35,903 bases of DNA from Defluviicoccus sp. (GCA_028820505.1 JAPPIT010000153.1:1-35903); one strand, 5' to 3'. Shown: positions 7,152 to 15,404, counted from the first letter of the stretch. The notes: generated by a model from the letters alone, not told the origin. Made by a program: numbers and translations.

Positions 7152-7976
7152 TCACCCGTAGGGCGGCTTGTGCAGCCCGGCGGGAGAAAGCGTGAAGATC
7201 TCGCAGCCGTCGGCGGTCACGCCCAGCGAATGCTCGAACTGGGCCGAGAGCGAGCGGTCCTTGGTCACCGCCGTCCAGCCGTCGGACAGGATCTTGGTCT
7301 CGTAGCGCCCGGCGTTCACCATCGGCTCGATGGTGAAGAACATGCCCTCGGCGAGCCTCATCCCTTCGCCCGGACGGCCGTAATGGAGGACGCTCGGCGG
7401 GCAGTGGAAGACCCGCCCGAGCCCGTGGCCGCAGAAATCGCGCACCACCGAGTAGCGCTCGCCCTCGACATAGCTCTGTATCGCGTGGCCGATATCGCCC
7501 AGCGTCGCGCCGGGGCGCACCGCCGCGATCCCGCGCATCAGCGATTCGTGGGTCGCGTCCATCAGGCGGCGCGCCTTCACCCCGACGCGGCCGACCGGGA
7601 ACATGCGGTTGGTGTCGCCGTGCCAGCCGTCGAGGATCACCGTGATGTCGATGTTCAGGATGTCGCCGTCCTTCAGCACCTTGTCGCCCGGGATGCCGTG
7701 GCAGACGACATGGTTGACCGAGGTGCAGATCGACTTCGGAAAGCCGCGATAGTTGAGCGGCGCCGGGACCGCGTCACGGTCGAGGATGAATTCGTGGCAC
7801 AGCGCGTCCAGCGCGCCCGTCGTCACCCCCGGCACGACGTGGGGCGTGATGAAGTCGAGCACCTCGGCGGCGAGCCGGCCCGCCCGCCGCATGGCGGCGA
7901 ACGCGTCAGGCCCGTGAATCGGCACGTGCGGCACGGGCTCGCGCGATGTTTCGGAAGATCCCCGGCGGTCGGTCAT
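7152..7976 (-). CDS. map: Type I methionine aminopeptidase
   Basis: This is methionine aminopeptidase, which removes the initiator Met from nascent proteins in the cytoplasm; it has 274 residues. The pita-bread fold is recognisable from NYRGFPKSICTSVNHVVCHGIPG and by the dinuclear metal ligands: two Asp in NIDITVILDGWHGDTNR, His in DFCGHGLGRVFH, Glu in FFTIEPMV and Glu in SAQFEHSLGVT. The length is normal for bacterial type I enzymes, with a short N-terminal extension. The ATG at 7976 is preferred over the open upstream frame, which would run into the promoter region of the divergent cinA-like gene starting at 8096. The nitroreductase gene follows on the same strand. Confidence 0.95.
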   Translation of the reverse strand: MTDRRGSSETSREPVPHVPIHGPDAFAAMRRAGRLAAEVLDFITPHVVPGVTTGALDALCHEFILDRDAVPAPLNYRGFPKSICTSVNHVVCHGIPGDKVLKDGDILNIDITVILDGWHGDTNRMFPVGRVGVKARRLMDATHESLMRGIAAVRPGATLGDIGHAIQSYVEGERYSVVRDFCGHGLGRVFHCPPSVLHYGRPGEGMRLAEGMFFTIEPMVNAGRYETKILSDGWTAVTKDRSLSAQFEHSLGVTADGCEIFTLSPAGLHKPPYG

Positions 7977-8095
7977 GGGCCGTTTATACGGTCCGCGCAA
8001 GCGGGCGGTCCAGCCCGATAGCGGGACCGGCGAGTCTGGTTCGCCGCCGGGCGCGCGCGTAATATGCCGCCCGGTCGCGCCGCCCGGGAGCTCCA

Positions 8096-8878
8096 ATGGC
8101 CGAACAGGGAATCGTCACCGCCTGCGTCGTGGTAATCGGCAACGAGATCCTGTCCGGCCGCACCCAGGACAAGAACGTCAACTACCTCGCCAGGGGGCTG
8201 GAATCGCTCGGCATCCGGCTGCGCGAGGTCCGCATCGTTCCCGACGACCGGAGGAAGATCGTCGACACGGTGAACGAATGCCGCGCCGCGTTCGACTACG
8301 TGATCACCACCGGCGGGATCGGGCCGACCCACGACGACATCACGTCGGAATGCGTCGCCGAGGCGTTCGGCGTCGGCATGTACCGCGACCCCGAGATCGT
8401 CGAGCTCATCCGCTCCTACCTGCGCAGCGGCGAGATGAACGAGGCGCGGATGCGCATGGCGACCTTCCCCGACGGCGCCGAGCTGATCGCCAACCCGGTC
8501 AGCGCGGCGCCCGGCTACCGGAAGGAGAACGTGTTCGTCCTCGCCGGCGTGCCGCAGATCATGCAGGCGATGTTCGACGGGATGAAGCAGCACCTGGTGG
8601 GCGGTTCGCGCATGGAGGCGCGCGCGGTCCACGTGCACCTGCCCGAGGGCGCCATCGCCGAGGCGCTCGGCGAGGTGCAGGACCGCTATCCCGACATCGA
8701 CATCGGCAGCTATCCCGCGATGCGGCAGCGCCGGTTCGGCGTCAGCGTCGTCTTGCGCGGCACCGACGGGGCGCGGCTCGACCGCGCGCTCGCCGAGGTC
8801 AGGGAGGCGCTGGTCGCGCTCGGCGGGGAACCGACCGACGAATCGCCCGACAGCCCGCCCGAGCCGGAAGACGGATGA
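8096..8878 (+). CDS. CinA-type MoCF-biosynthesis-domain protein (competence/damage-inducible protein A-like)
   Basis: This 260-residue protein consists of the MoaB/MogA-like molybdopterin-binding domain found at the N terminus of CinA. The signature is CVVVIGNEILSGRTQDKN near the start and VITTGGIGPTHDDITSE at about 65-85. The rest (FVLAGVPQIMQAMFDGM and beyond) is the usual continuation of stand-alone MoCF-domain proteins. The C-terminal CinA amidase domain (NMN deamidase) is absent, so pyridine-nucleotide recycling by deamidation is not expected; ADP-ribose pyrophosphatase activity reported for this domain remains possible. The start is preceded by GGGAG. It is divergent from map and its stop overlaps the start of the next small gene (ATGA). 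Confidence 0.88.
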   Translation: MAEQGIVTACVVVIGNEILSGRTQDKNVNYLARGLESLGIRLREVRIVPDDRRKIVDTVNECRAAFDYVITTGGIGPTHDDITSECVAEAFGVGMYRDPEIVELIRSYLRSGEMNEARMRMATFPDGAELIANPVSAAPGYRKENVFVLAGVPQIMQAMFDGMKQHLVGGSRMEARAVHVHLPEGAIAEALGEVQDRYPDIDIGSYPAMRQRRFGVSVVLRGTDGARLDRALAEVREALVALGGEPTDESPDSPPEPEDG

Positions 8879-9066
8879 GCTGGGAAGCGCCGGTCCTCGG
8901 GCTGATGCTGGGGGTGGGGGTCCTGCTCGGATTCCAGGGTTTCGCCGCGATGACGAACCGGTCGCTGCCCGACGCCGCGCGCAGGAAGGGCATGTGGAGG
9001 CTCAACGCCGGCGTGACGCTCGCCGTCGTCTCGATGGTCGCGATCCTGCACGTCTCCGGGGGCTGA
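8875..9066 (+). CDS. Small membrane protein of unknown function
   Basis: This is a 63-residue protein with two hydrophobic segments (about 6-26, VLGLMLGVGVLLGFQGFAA, and about 44-60, AGVTLAVVSMVAILHV) joined by a basic loop containing RRKGMWR. It is predicted to be a two-helix inner-membrane hairpin. Its ATG overlaps the stop codon of the CinA-like gene by four bases, which supports translational coupling and therefore a real gene despite its size. No family is recognised. A role alongside the MoCF-domain protein is only suggested by the coupling. Confidence 0.65.
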   Translation: MSWEAPVLGLMLGVGVLLGFQGFAAMTNRSLPDAARRKGMWRLNAGVTLAVVSMVAILHVSGG

Positions 9067-9069
9067 GGC

Positions 9070-9909
9070 CTATCCCGCGCTGGCTTCCTGCGTGTAGGCC
9101 GGGTCGTGATAGCGCCGCTGCGCGGCGCGCATGTATTCGAGAATGGCGGGATCGCCGTCGATCTCGGGCGCCGGCTCGTCGTCCCAATGCCCGAATTTGT
9201 CGACGCCGCGCACCAGGGTCGCCGCGCGCCGGCCGATCGTCGAGCGCACCGAAGTCGGGATGTAGAACAGCGCCAGCCCGATGCGCGGCCCGTCGGTTCC
9301 GTTCGGCAGCGAGCCGTGCACCGTGCGCTCGTGATGGATCGAGAACTCGCCCTCCCGAAGCTCCAGGTCGACGGCCTTCGATTCATCCAGCCCTTCGATG
9401 GTCTGCCCGCGGCCCAGCAAATTGTCGTCGTCCGGGGTCTCCCGGTGCCAGTGGGCGGTCCCCCGATGCGAGCCCGGGATCACGCGCATGCAACCGTTGG
9501 ACCGGTTGCTGTCGGTAAGCGCGATCCAGACCGCGGCGAGCGCGTGCGGGTCGAGACCGAAATAGGCCGAGTCCTGGTGCCACGAGACGAAGCGCTCGGA
9601 ATGCGGCGGCTTGATCCAGAATTTCGAGGCGAAGAGCAGGATATCCGGGCCGACCAGGTCCTCCACCGCGTCCAGGATCTCCGCTCGCGCGGCGAGGGCG
9701 TGCGACCAGGGGAAGCAGAGATGGCCCTTCATGTGGATGTCGCCGGCCGAGAATCCGCGCTCCGCCTCGAAGGCATCGAGCGAGGCGCGCATGGCGGCGG
9801 TTTCGTCCGTCCCGACCGCCCGGAATGGCGTCAGATAGCCGTGCTCGCGGTAGAACGCCAACTGCTCGGGCGCGAGGCTCTTCGGAGTGTACAGGGCGGC
9901 GGTTGCCAT
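9070..9909 (-). CDS. Phytanoyl-CoA dioxygenase (PhyH) family Fe(II)/2-oxoglutarate oxygenase
   Basis: This is a 2-oxoglutarate- and iron-dependent oxygenase of 279 residues. The iron ligands are clear: His111 and Asp113 in WHQDSAYFG and His198 in ERTVHGSLPN, with Arg209 in PRIGLALFY for 2-oxoglutarate. Other family marks are FYREHGYL near the N terminus and SNRSNGCMRVIPGSHRG. It hydroxylates an unknown small molecule; family members act on phytanoyl-CoA, ectoine and many secondary metabolites. The ATG at 9909 places FYREHGYL at residue 19 as usual; an upstream Met at 9945 is possible. It is convergent with the cinA-like pair (3 bp apart) and has a long repeat-filled region upstream. Confidence 0.88.
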   Translation of the reverse strand: MATAALYTPKSLAPEQLAFYREHGYLTPFRAVGTDETAAMRASLDAFEAERGFSAGDIHMKGHLCFPWSHALAARAEILDAVEDLVGPDILLFASKFWIKPPHSERFVSWHQDSAYFGLDPHALAAVWIALTDSNRSNGCMRVIPGSHRGTAHWHRETPDDDNLLGRGQTIEGLDESKAVDLELREGEFSIHHERTVHGSLPNGTDGPRIGLALFYIPTSVRSTIGRRAATLVRGVDKFGHWDDEPAPEIDGDPAILEYMRAAQRRYHDPAYTQEASAG

Positions 9910-10063
9910 GCGGCCGATGATCGCAGGCTTCGGCCCGCGGTTCAAACCCGGAGTGAATTCATTGGCGCTTATACGGATAGCTTGACAGGCGGCCGGTTTA
10001 CCCAGCGCGGATCGGCGACCGGAGCGCCGCCCGTCATGGCCTGCGCAACGTCCACCCCCACGT

Positions 10064-10456
10064 CGTCATGCCCGGACTTGTTCCACTGCTGTCCGGTTTA
10101 GATTTGCGGCGCGGGCTGTGCGCCGATGGGCGGGGACAAGGTCGGGCGGTGCGCGCGTTCTCCGACACCTGGCCCCATCCCGTCATGCCCGGACTTGTTC
10201 CGGGCATCCACGTCTCGCGGCATTGCGCTGTGAGCGGGGACAAGCGAGCCAGCGGACCCACGTGGATGCCCGGAACAAGTCCGGGCATGACGGTGGGGGA
10301 AACCCGGGCGAGACCGGGGACGGCGACGGGAGATGCCGGCGTGCCGAAATCCGAGCCTCGACCCGCGCGATCCGCCGGAAACCGCTCGTACTCAAGCCAT
10401 TCGCCCCGCTCGCAAAAATTAAACCGGACAGCAGTGGAACAAGTCCGGGCATGACG
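10064..10456. repeat. Composite inverted repeat element with 37-bp perfect ends
   Basis: The ends at 10064-10100 and 10420-10456 are perfect inverted repeats of 37 bp. Each end is a half palindromic arm (gtcatgcccggacttgttcc) joined to actgctgtccggttta, instead of the usual gggcatccacg. The interior holds a complete palindromic element (10181-10292) and about 200 bp without a gene. It has the build of a small non-autonomous element with terminal inverted repeats actgctgtccggttta inserted in, or captured by, palindromic arms. No simple target duplication is visible because the flanks are themselves inverted. It fills much of the 599-bp gap between the dioxygenase start (9909) and the dctM stop (10509). 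Confidence 0.7.
10181..10292. repeat. Palindromic element nested inside the composite element
   Basis: This is a complete 112-bp element of the gcccggacttgttccgggc subtype, with arms in inverted orientation separated by a spacer containing cgtctcgcggcattgcgctg. It is the same family as the elements at 1423 and 1705 but has gggcatccacg rather than gggtatccacg in the arms. Confidence 0.8.
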
Positions 10457-10508
10457 GAAGAAGTGTCGCGAGCCTCTCGCTCGTCGAGTCGTCCATATAA
10501 GCCCCAAT

Positions 10509-11801
10509 TCACTCCATGAAGCTCGGCAAATAGAGCGACAGCGCCGGGATGAACACGATCAGCGCGACGCGCACCAGATCCGCCGCGACGAAGGGGAGGA
10601 CGCCGCGGAATATCTCCGTCAGCCTGATGTCGGGCAGCATCGCGTTGAGAACGAACACGTTGAGCCCGATCGGCGGCGTTATCAGGCTGATCTCGATCAC
10701 CACCACGACGACGATGCCGAACCAGATCAGGTCGAAGCCGAGCGTCTGCATGACGGGATAGAAGACCGGCACCGTCAGCAGCATCATCGACACGCTTTCC
10801 AGGATGCAGCCGAGGACGATGTAGATCGCGACGCAGATCAGGACGACCGCGATCGGCGCGATGTCGACGCTCTCGAACCAGTCGGCGAGGACGTTCGGGA
10901 GGCGCGAGACGTTGATGAAGTTGGCGAACAGCAGCGAGCCGATCAGCAGCGTCATCAGCACCGCCGTCGTGCGTCCGCTCTCGGCCAGGATCTCCAGCGT
11001 GACGCGGAACGTCAGCGTGCGCCGGGCGAGCGCGATCACGAAGGCGCCCGTCGCCCCGATCCCGGCGGCCTCGGTCGGGGTGAAGAAGCCGACATAAATG
11101 CCGCCCATCACGATCAGGAACAGCACCAGCATGCCCCACACGCCGCTCAGCGCGCGGATACGCTCGGACCACGGCACCGGGTCGGCGGGCGGGCCGAGCT
11201 CGGGGTTGATCCGGGTCATCACCGCGACCGCCGCCGAATAGAGCGCGACCCCGATGATCCCCGGGATAATCCCGGCCGCGAAGAGCTGGCCGATGTCGGT
11301 CTCGGTCATGATGCCGTAGAACACCAGCGCGATGCTCGGCGGGATCAGGATGCCGAGCGTGCCGCCGGCGGCGATCGAGCCGGCCGCGAGGCTGTCGGCA
11401 TAGCCGAACCGCCGCATCGGCGGCATCGCGACCTTGGCCATGGTGGCGGCGGTGGCGAAGCTCGACCCGCAGACCGCGCTGAACCCGCCGCAGGCGACGA
11501 CGGTCGCCATCGCGAGGCCGCCGCGCCGGTGCCCGAGCCACTTGTTCGACGCCTCGTAAAGATCCTGGCTGATCCCCGACCGCGCGACGAAATTGCCCAT
11601 CAGGATGAACAGCGGCAGCACCGAGAAGTCGTAGACCATCACCATGTCGGTGGCGGTGTTGCCGATGCTCCTCATCGCCGGCCCGAGCCCGACGAACCAG
11701 GCGAAGCCGAGCGTTCCCACCAGCCCCATGCCGAAGGCGATCGGCACCTGCAGCAGCAGCAGCGCGAACAGGGCGACGAAGCCGATGACGACCGCTTCCA
11801 T
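10509..11801 (-). CDS. dctM: TRAP transporter large permease (DctM)
   Basis: This is the large membrane subunit of a tripartite ATP-independent periplasmic transporter, 430 residues long, which is normal. It is highly hydrophobic with about 12 membrane segments. Family motifs include PIAFGMGLVGTLGF near the start, PLFILMGNFVARSGIS, ACGGFSAVCGSSFATAATMAKVAMP, GGTLGILIPPSIALVFYGIMTETDIGQLF and the late EISLITPPIGLNVFVL. It forms the sodium-coupled transport channel in the inner membrane together with DctQ, the gene for which ends 3 bp upstream. It is the last gene of the HpaB-like, dctP, dctQ, dctM order on the minus strand. The substrate is probably an organic acid but cannot be told from this subunit. 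Confidence 0.93.
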   Translation of the reverse strand: MEAVVIGFVALFALLLLQVPIAFGMGLVGTLGFAWFVGLGPAMRSIGNTATDMVMVYDFSVLPLFILMGNFVARSGISQDLYEASNKWLGHRRGGLAMATVVACGGFSAVCGSSFATAATMAKVAMPPMRRFGYADSLAAGSIAAGGTLGILIPPSIALVFYGIMTETDIGQLFAAGIIPGIIGVALYSAAVAVMTRINPELGPPADPVPWSERIRALSGVWGMLVLFLIVMGGIYVGFFTPTEAAGIGATGAFVIALARRTLTFRVTLEILAESGRTTAVLMTLLIGSLLFANFINVSRLPNVLADWFESVDIAPIAVVLICVAIYIVLGCILESVSMMLLTVPVFYPVMQTLGFDLIWFGIVVVVVIEISLITPPIGLNVFVLNAMLPDIRLTEIFRGVLPFVAADLVRVALIVFIPALSLYLPSFME

Positions 11802-11804
11802 CGC

Positions 11805-12329
11805 TCAGCCGTTCCCTTCGCCGCGGCCGGCGAGCGCCATGCCGGCGAGGAACAGAAGGATCGCCGCCGCCAGCAGCGTCAGGGCCGCCATCCCGTAGAC
11901 GAAGATCCCGGTCTCGATCCGCAGGAACATCATCAGCTCGTTGGCTTCGTCGAGCGCGCGCGCCTGGATCCACATCTCGCGCGTCCAGAACAGGCCGAGC
12001 GCGGCGGCGAGCAGGTGGATGAGGAACTTCTGGATGCGCCGGGCCGGGCCGCGGAACAGGCCGTCGAGAAGGCCGATCGCGATGTGGTCCTGCCGGGCGC
12101 AGACGATGGGGAGGCCGAGATAGACGGTGAAGCCCATCATCACCTCGGTCACCTCGAACCCGGCGGGAACCGGCGCGTTGAACGCCTGCCGGCCGAACAC
12201 GTCGACGAAGGTGAGCGCCATCATCGCGAAGACCAGCACGGCGAGCACCGTGCCGAGCGTGACGTCGAGAAAATGCGCGAGGCGCCGTTCCGGCCCGCCT
12301 TCGCGCGCGTGCTCTCCGAGAGCGGACAT
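11805..12329 (-). CDS. dctQ: TRAP transporter small permease (DctQ)
   Basis: This is the small membrane subunit of the TRAP transporter, 174 residues with four predicted membrane helices (about 19-42, 60-80, 102-120 and 140-165). Family features are the second-helix region FVDVFGRQAFNAPVPAGFEVTE and the loop CARQDHIAIGLLDGL, which matches the usual RxxHIxVDLL-like pattern. It pairs with DctM, whose gene begins 3 bp downstream. A 182-bp gap holding a repeat element separates it from dctP upstream. Confidence 0.9.
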   Translation of the reverse strand: MSALGEHAREGGPERRLAHFLDVTLGTVLAVLVFAMMALTFVDVFGRQAFNAPVPAGFEVTEVMMGFTVYLGLPIVCARQDHIAIGLLDGLFRGPARRIQKFLIHLLAAALGLFWTREMWIQARALDEANELMMFLRIETGIFVYGMAALTLLAAAILLFLAGMALAGRGEGNG

Positions 12330-12370
12330 GCGGGCTGCCGGCCGCCGGCGCGGCTAGATCGCGCGCCGCG

Positions 12371-12475
12371 CCCTTCGATACGCGGCTTCGCCGCTACTCA
12401 GGACGAGGAGAGGTGGGTAGACCACAAGAAATATCCTCATCCCGAGTAGGCGCGCCAGCGCCGTATCGAGGGACG
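12371..12475. repeat. Intergenic palindromic repeat, second family (cccttcgatacg type)
   Basis: An imperfect inverted repeat: the left arm begins cccttcgatacg and ends ctactcaggacgagg, and the right arm reads cctcatcccgagtaggcgcg followed by ccgtatcgagggacg. A close second copy is at 15166-15259; the right arms are almost identical over 41 bp. This family resembles the common alphaproteobacterial intergenic repeat with cctcatcctgag. It lies between dctP and dctQ in the same transcript, where it could tune the relative expression of the binding protein and the permeases. Confidence 0.75.
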
Positions 12476-12511
12476 CGACACCGCACCCGCTCCAACGAGA
12501 ACGGATACGCC

Positions 12512-13552
12512 CTAGCTGCGGTAGCCCGCGACCTCGGCGCGGTACATTTCGATCGTCTTCGCGCCGTCGATGCCGTTCTTGTTGGCCTTCTCGATCCAGC
12601 GCGCCTCGTAGTGCTTCAGCTTTTCCTTGAGGCCGGCGAGCGCCTTGCCCTCGAGCGTGTTCCAGACCACGCCGTCCTCCTTCAGCTTGGTCGGCGCCCA
12701 TGCCTCGCGCTCGTCCCACTTGCGCCCGATCTCCCTGGAGAGCGCCTCGCCGGCCAGCTCCATGACGGTGGCCTGGTCCTTCGCCGCGATCTTCTGCCAT
12801 TTCGCCTTGTTCATCGCCATCGAGAACGAGACGTTGTAGAGCCCGCCCGGGATATGGGTGGCGTACTTGGTGAACTTGGCGATCTTGAAGGCATAGATCG
12901 CCTCGTCGGTCAGGCTGGTGCCGTCGAACACGCCCTTCGCGAGCCCGTCGCGCAGCTTGGTGACGGGCGCCGACATGGGCACCGCGCCGAGCGACTTCAG
13001 AGCCTCCGACACGATGGCGTTCGGGATACGCAGCTTGAGCCCCTTGAAATCGGCGAGCGCGTTGATCGGCCGCTTGTTGTTGTAGACCTGCCCAGGCACG
13101 TGGACGAACATCGTCAGCGTATGCACCTCATTGTGCATCCCCGCGGGCTCCAGGACCTTCTTGAATATCCGCCAGTAGGCGACCGAGTTCGCCTCGCCGC
13201 TGCGGGTGATGAACGGAAGCTCCACCATCTCGCTCAGCGGGAACGAGCCCGGGGTGTAGCCGTGGACCACCCAGACCACGTCGGCGATGCCGTCGCGGGC
13301 GAGCTGATACTGCCGGGGCGGGGCGCCGAGGCCCTTCGCCGTCGGCTGGATGTTCACCCGGCCGCCGGTCGCCTTGGACACCTTCTTGTACCACTTGTGC
13401 AAGAGCGGCCGCTGGGTCCAGTGCGCCGGAGGCAGCCACTGGCTGTAGCGCAGGTTCTGCTTGTCCGCCGCGATCGCGCCGGTCGGGAAGACCGCGCCCG
13501 CGGCCGCCGCCGTGGCGGCGATCGCCCCAAATACCGCAATCCGTTTGAGCAT
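12512..13552 (-). CDS. dctP: TRAP transporter substrate-binding protein (DctP)
   Basis: This is the periplasmic binding protein of the TRAP transporter, 346 residues. It has a signal peptide (MLKRIAVFGAIAATAAAAGA through AIAA, then DKQ). The mature domain starts LRYSQWLPPAHW. DctP marks are the region GLKLRIPNAIVSEALKSLGAVP, which carries the conserved Arg that binds a substrate carboxylate, and VFDGTSL with IYAFKIAKFTKY. The ATG at 13552 was chosen because it opens the signal peptide and has AGGG 9 nt upstream; another ATG lies 9 bp before it. The ligand is likely an organic acid. The neighbouring HpaB-type oxygenase, 92 bp upstream on the same strand, hints at an aromatic or heterocyclic acid. 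Confidence 0.92.
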   Translation of the reverse strand: MLKRIAVFGAIAATAAAAGAVFPTGAIAADKQNLRYSQWLPPAHWTQRPLLHKWYKKVSKATGGRVNIQPTAKGLGAPPRQYQLARDGIADVVWVVHGYTPGSFPLSEMVELPFITRSGEANSVAYWRIFKKVLEPAGMHNEVHTLTMFVHVPGQVYNNKRPINALADFKGLKLRIPNAIVSEALKSLGAVPMSAPVTKLRDGLAKGVFDGTSLTDEAIYAFKIAKFTKYATHIPGGLYNVSFSMAMNKAKWQKIAAKDQATVMELAGEALSREIGRKWDEREAWAPTKLKEDGVVWNTLEGKALAGLKEKLKHYEARWIEKANKNGIDGAKTIEMYRAEVAGYRS

Positions 13553-13644
13553 GTCTCGCATCCCTGTTGGTTGTTTCTGCCGCGCTCGGTTCCGTTCGGC
13601 CCGAAACTCTAGGCAGCGCCGCGCGGGACGGCAACCGCGCACGC

Positions 13645-15096
13645 TTACGGCGCGTCGTAGCCCGCCATGATTCCGTCCGCGATGCCCTCGTAGTCGTCCC
13701 ACGGCGTGTGGCGGAAATTGTAGTCGCGCACGATGAAGCGCTGGCCGACATAGAACTTCTCGTACTGGTCGTGGCGCATGGCGAATTCCGAGCCCAGCAT
13801 GTCCCAGGCGAGGTGGAACAGCTTCATGCGCTCGACGGCGGTCTCGTCCGCGGTCGACCAGTAATCCTCGAAGGGTCGGCGGAGCGCCGGGTCATCGAGG
13901 ACGTCGATGCTCGCCGGCATCTGGAACACGCCGCCGCCCATCAGCGTGCGGATGCGGTCGCAGATCGTTCCGTAGTTCTCGACCGCGTAGTTGATCGCCG
14001 CGTACATGTAGCGCTCGTTCACGTGGACGTAGCCGTTGCCGGTCTCGCCGAACGCCTGGAGCTGGCCGTCGACGATGCCCCCGTAGGCCGCCTCCATCGA
14101 GGCGAGCTCGCCCAGCACCTCGCGCACCGCCGGGATGTCGCGCGCCCCGTTCGACCGCGCGATCTTCGAGGCGAGCCCGATCAGCAGCCGGAGCTTGGCG
14201 GCGAAGCGCACGTTCGACTGGTGGTTCGACATGTAGTGCGCCGGCGTCTCGACATAGATGTCGCGCGAGAGCGCCGGGTTGTCGTGGACGAAGACGCGCT
14301 CCCACGGCACGTGCACGTCGTCGAACACGATCATCGAGTCCGATTCGTCGAAGCGGTGGGAGAGCGGGTTGTGGAACTCGATCCCCTGCGCCGCGCCGAA
14401 CGGCTTGCGCGCCCAGAGCGAGACGCCGGGCGCGTTCACCGGCACCGCGCAGGTCACCGATTCCTTAATTTGGCTCGGCGCGAGCGGGATGATGTTGCCG
14501 ATCCAGAGCTCGTCGGCGAACACCGCGCCGGTCGCCAACATCTTCATCCCGTTGAGGACGACGCCCTCATTGTCTTCCGCGGTCACGCGGAGCGTCGGCG
14601 GGCTCTTGTCGGCGCTCTGGTAGAGTTCCGGCTTGCGCGCGCCCTGCGGCGGCAGGATCGCGTAGGCGAGGTAGAGGTCGCGCGATCGCGCATGCTCGTA
14701 ATAGGCCTCGATGCGCTTCGCGTAGTCGCCGCCGTCGCGGTCGAACACCGAAGACCCGATGGCGAGCCCGGTAATCGAGGACGCCACATGGTCGGGCGAG
14801 CGGCCCAGCAGACCGTGCGAGAAGGCGGCGACGGCGCGGTGCGCGGCGGTCCGGATCTCGAGGTCGCGCCGGCTGCGGGGCTTGAGGAACCAGGCCGGGA
14901 ACCGCCCGCCGTCCGCCTCGACCCAGAGCACGTCCCGCATGGCGTCGGCGCGCTTGAGGTCGTACATCGCGGCGTACATCCGGGCGGCGTTGGCGAACGC
15001 CGGATGGTCGGTGACGTCGCCCACCCGTTCCTTGCCGATATAGACCGCCCGCCCGTCGCGGATCGCGTCCAGATACGCCTCACCCGAGCGCAGCAT
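13645..15096 (-). CDS. 4-hydroxyphenylacetate 3-monooxygenase (HpaB) family flavin oxygenase
   Basis: This 483-residue protein belongs to the HpaB family of FADH2-dependent monooxygenases, which hydroxylate phenols and related compounds using reduced flavin from a partner reductase. Family features are the start MLRSGEAYLDAIRDGRAVYIGKERV (first part quoted), VTAEDNEGVVLNGMKMLATGA, NPLSHRFDESDSMIVFDDVHVPWERVF and the C-terminal TLMGGGVFQMPAS region. The cysteine and histidine ligands of the related 4-hydroxybutyryl-CoA dehydratase are not seen, so an oxygenase is more likely. The ATG at 15096 fits the family start, though no ribosome binding site is evident. No HpaC reductase is present; the nitroreductase in this window is too far away to link. 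The adjacent TRAP transporter probably imports its substrate. Confidence 0.82.
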   Translation of the reverse strand: MLRSGEAYLDAIRDGRAVYIGKERVGDVTDHPAFANAARMYAAMYDLKRADAMRDVLWVEADGGRFPAWFLKPRSRRDLEIRTAAHRAVAAFSHGLLGRSPDHVASSITGLAIGSSVFDRDGGDYAKRIEAYYEHARSRDLYLAYAILPPQGARKPELYQSADKSPPTLRVTAEDNEGVVLNGMKMLATGAVFADELWIGNIIPLAPSQIKESVTCAVPVNAPGVSLWARKPFGAAQGIEFHNPLSHRFDESDSMIVFDDVHVPWERVFVHDNPALSRDIYVETPAHYMSNHQSNVRFAAKLRLLIGLASKIARSNGARDIPAVREVLGELASMEAAYGGIVDGQLQAFGETGNGYVHVNERYMYAAINYAVENYGTICDRIRTLMGGGVFQMPASIDVLDDPALRRPFEDYWSTADETAVERMKLFHLAWDMLGSEFAMRHDQYEKFYVGQRFIVRDYNFRHTPWDDYEGIADGIMAGYDAP

Positions 15097-15165
15097 GGGG
15101 GTTGTCCAGCCGGTTTCGACGGGAAGGATGCTGGCACCCGACCGGCACGGACGCAACCGCGCCCG

Positions 15166-15259
15166 CCCTTCGATACGCCCCTTCGCGGCTACTCAGGGTG
15201 AGGGACTCTCTCTTCGAACCTCATCCCGAGTAGGCGCGTCAGCGCCGTATCGAGGGACG
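15166..15259. repeat. Intergenic palindromic repeat, second family, copy 2
   Basis: The left arm begins cccttcgatacg and ends actcagggtgaggg. The right arm has cctcatcccgagtaggcgcg followed by the ccgtatcgagggacg end. It is nearly the same as 12371-12475 in the right arm and differs more in the left. It lies upstream of the HpaB-like gene start and 59 bp before tRNA-Leu(UAA). Confidence 0.75.
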
Positions 15260-15317
15260 CTTCCGCAGTCTCCGCTAGGACCCCGTCCGCGCCCGGCGTA
15301 TCATCCGCGGGACGCGT

Positions 15318-15404
15318 GGGCCCGTGGTGGAATTGGCAGACACAGCGGACTTAAAATCCGCTCTCCGTAAGGGGGTGCCGGTTCGAGTCCGGCCGGGCCC
15401 ACCA
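15318..15404 (+). tRNA. tRNA-Leu (anticodon UAA)
   Basis: An 87-nt class II tRNA. The acceptor stem GGGCCCG (15318-15324) pairs with CGGGCCC (15394-15400), followed by A and an encoded CCA. The anticodon stem GCGGA/TCCGC encloses a loop with TAA at 15352-15354. A long variable arm (ctctccgtaagggggt) and the T loop GTTCGAGTC are present. A TATCAT box at 15299-15304 is well placed as a -10 element; no convincing -35 is seen. Confidence 0.96.

Noticed and set aside
13645..15096. 4-hydroxybutyryl-CoA dehydratase (AbfD) instead of an HpaB oxygenase
   Set aside because: The fold is shared, but the Cys and His ligands for the [4Fe-4S] cluster are not seen.
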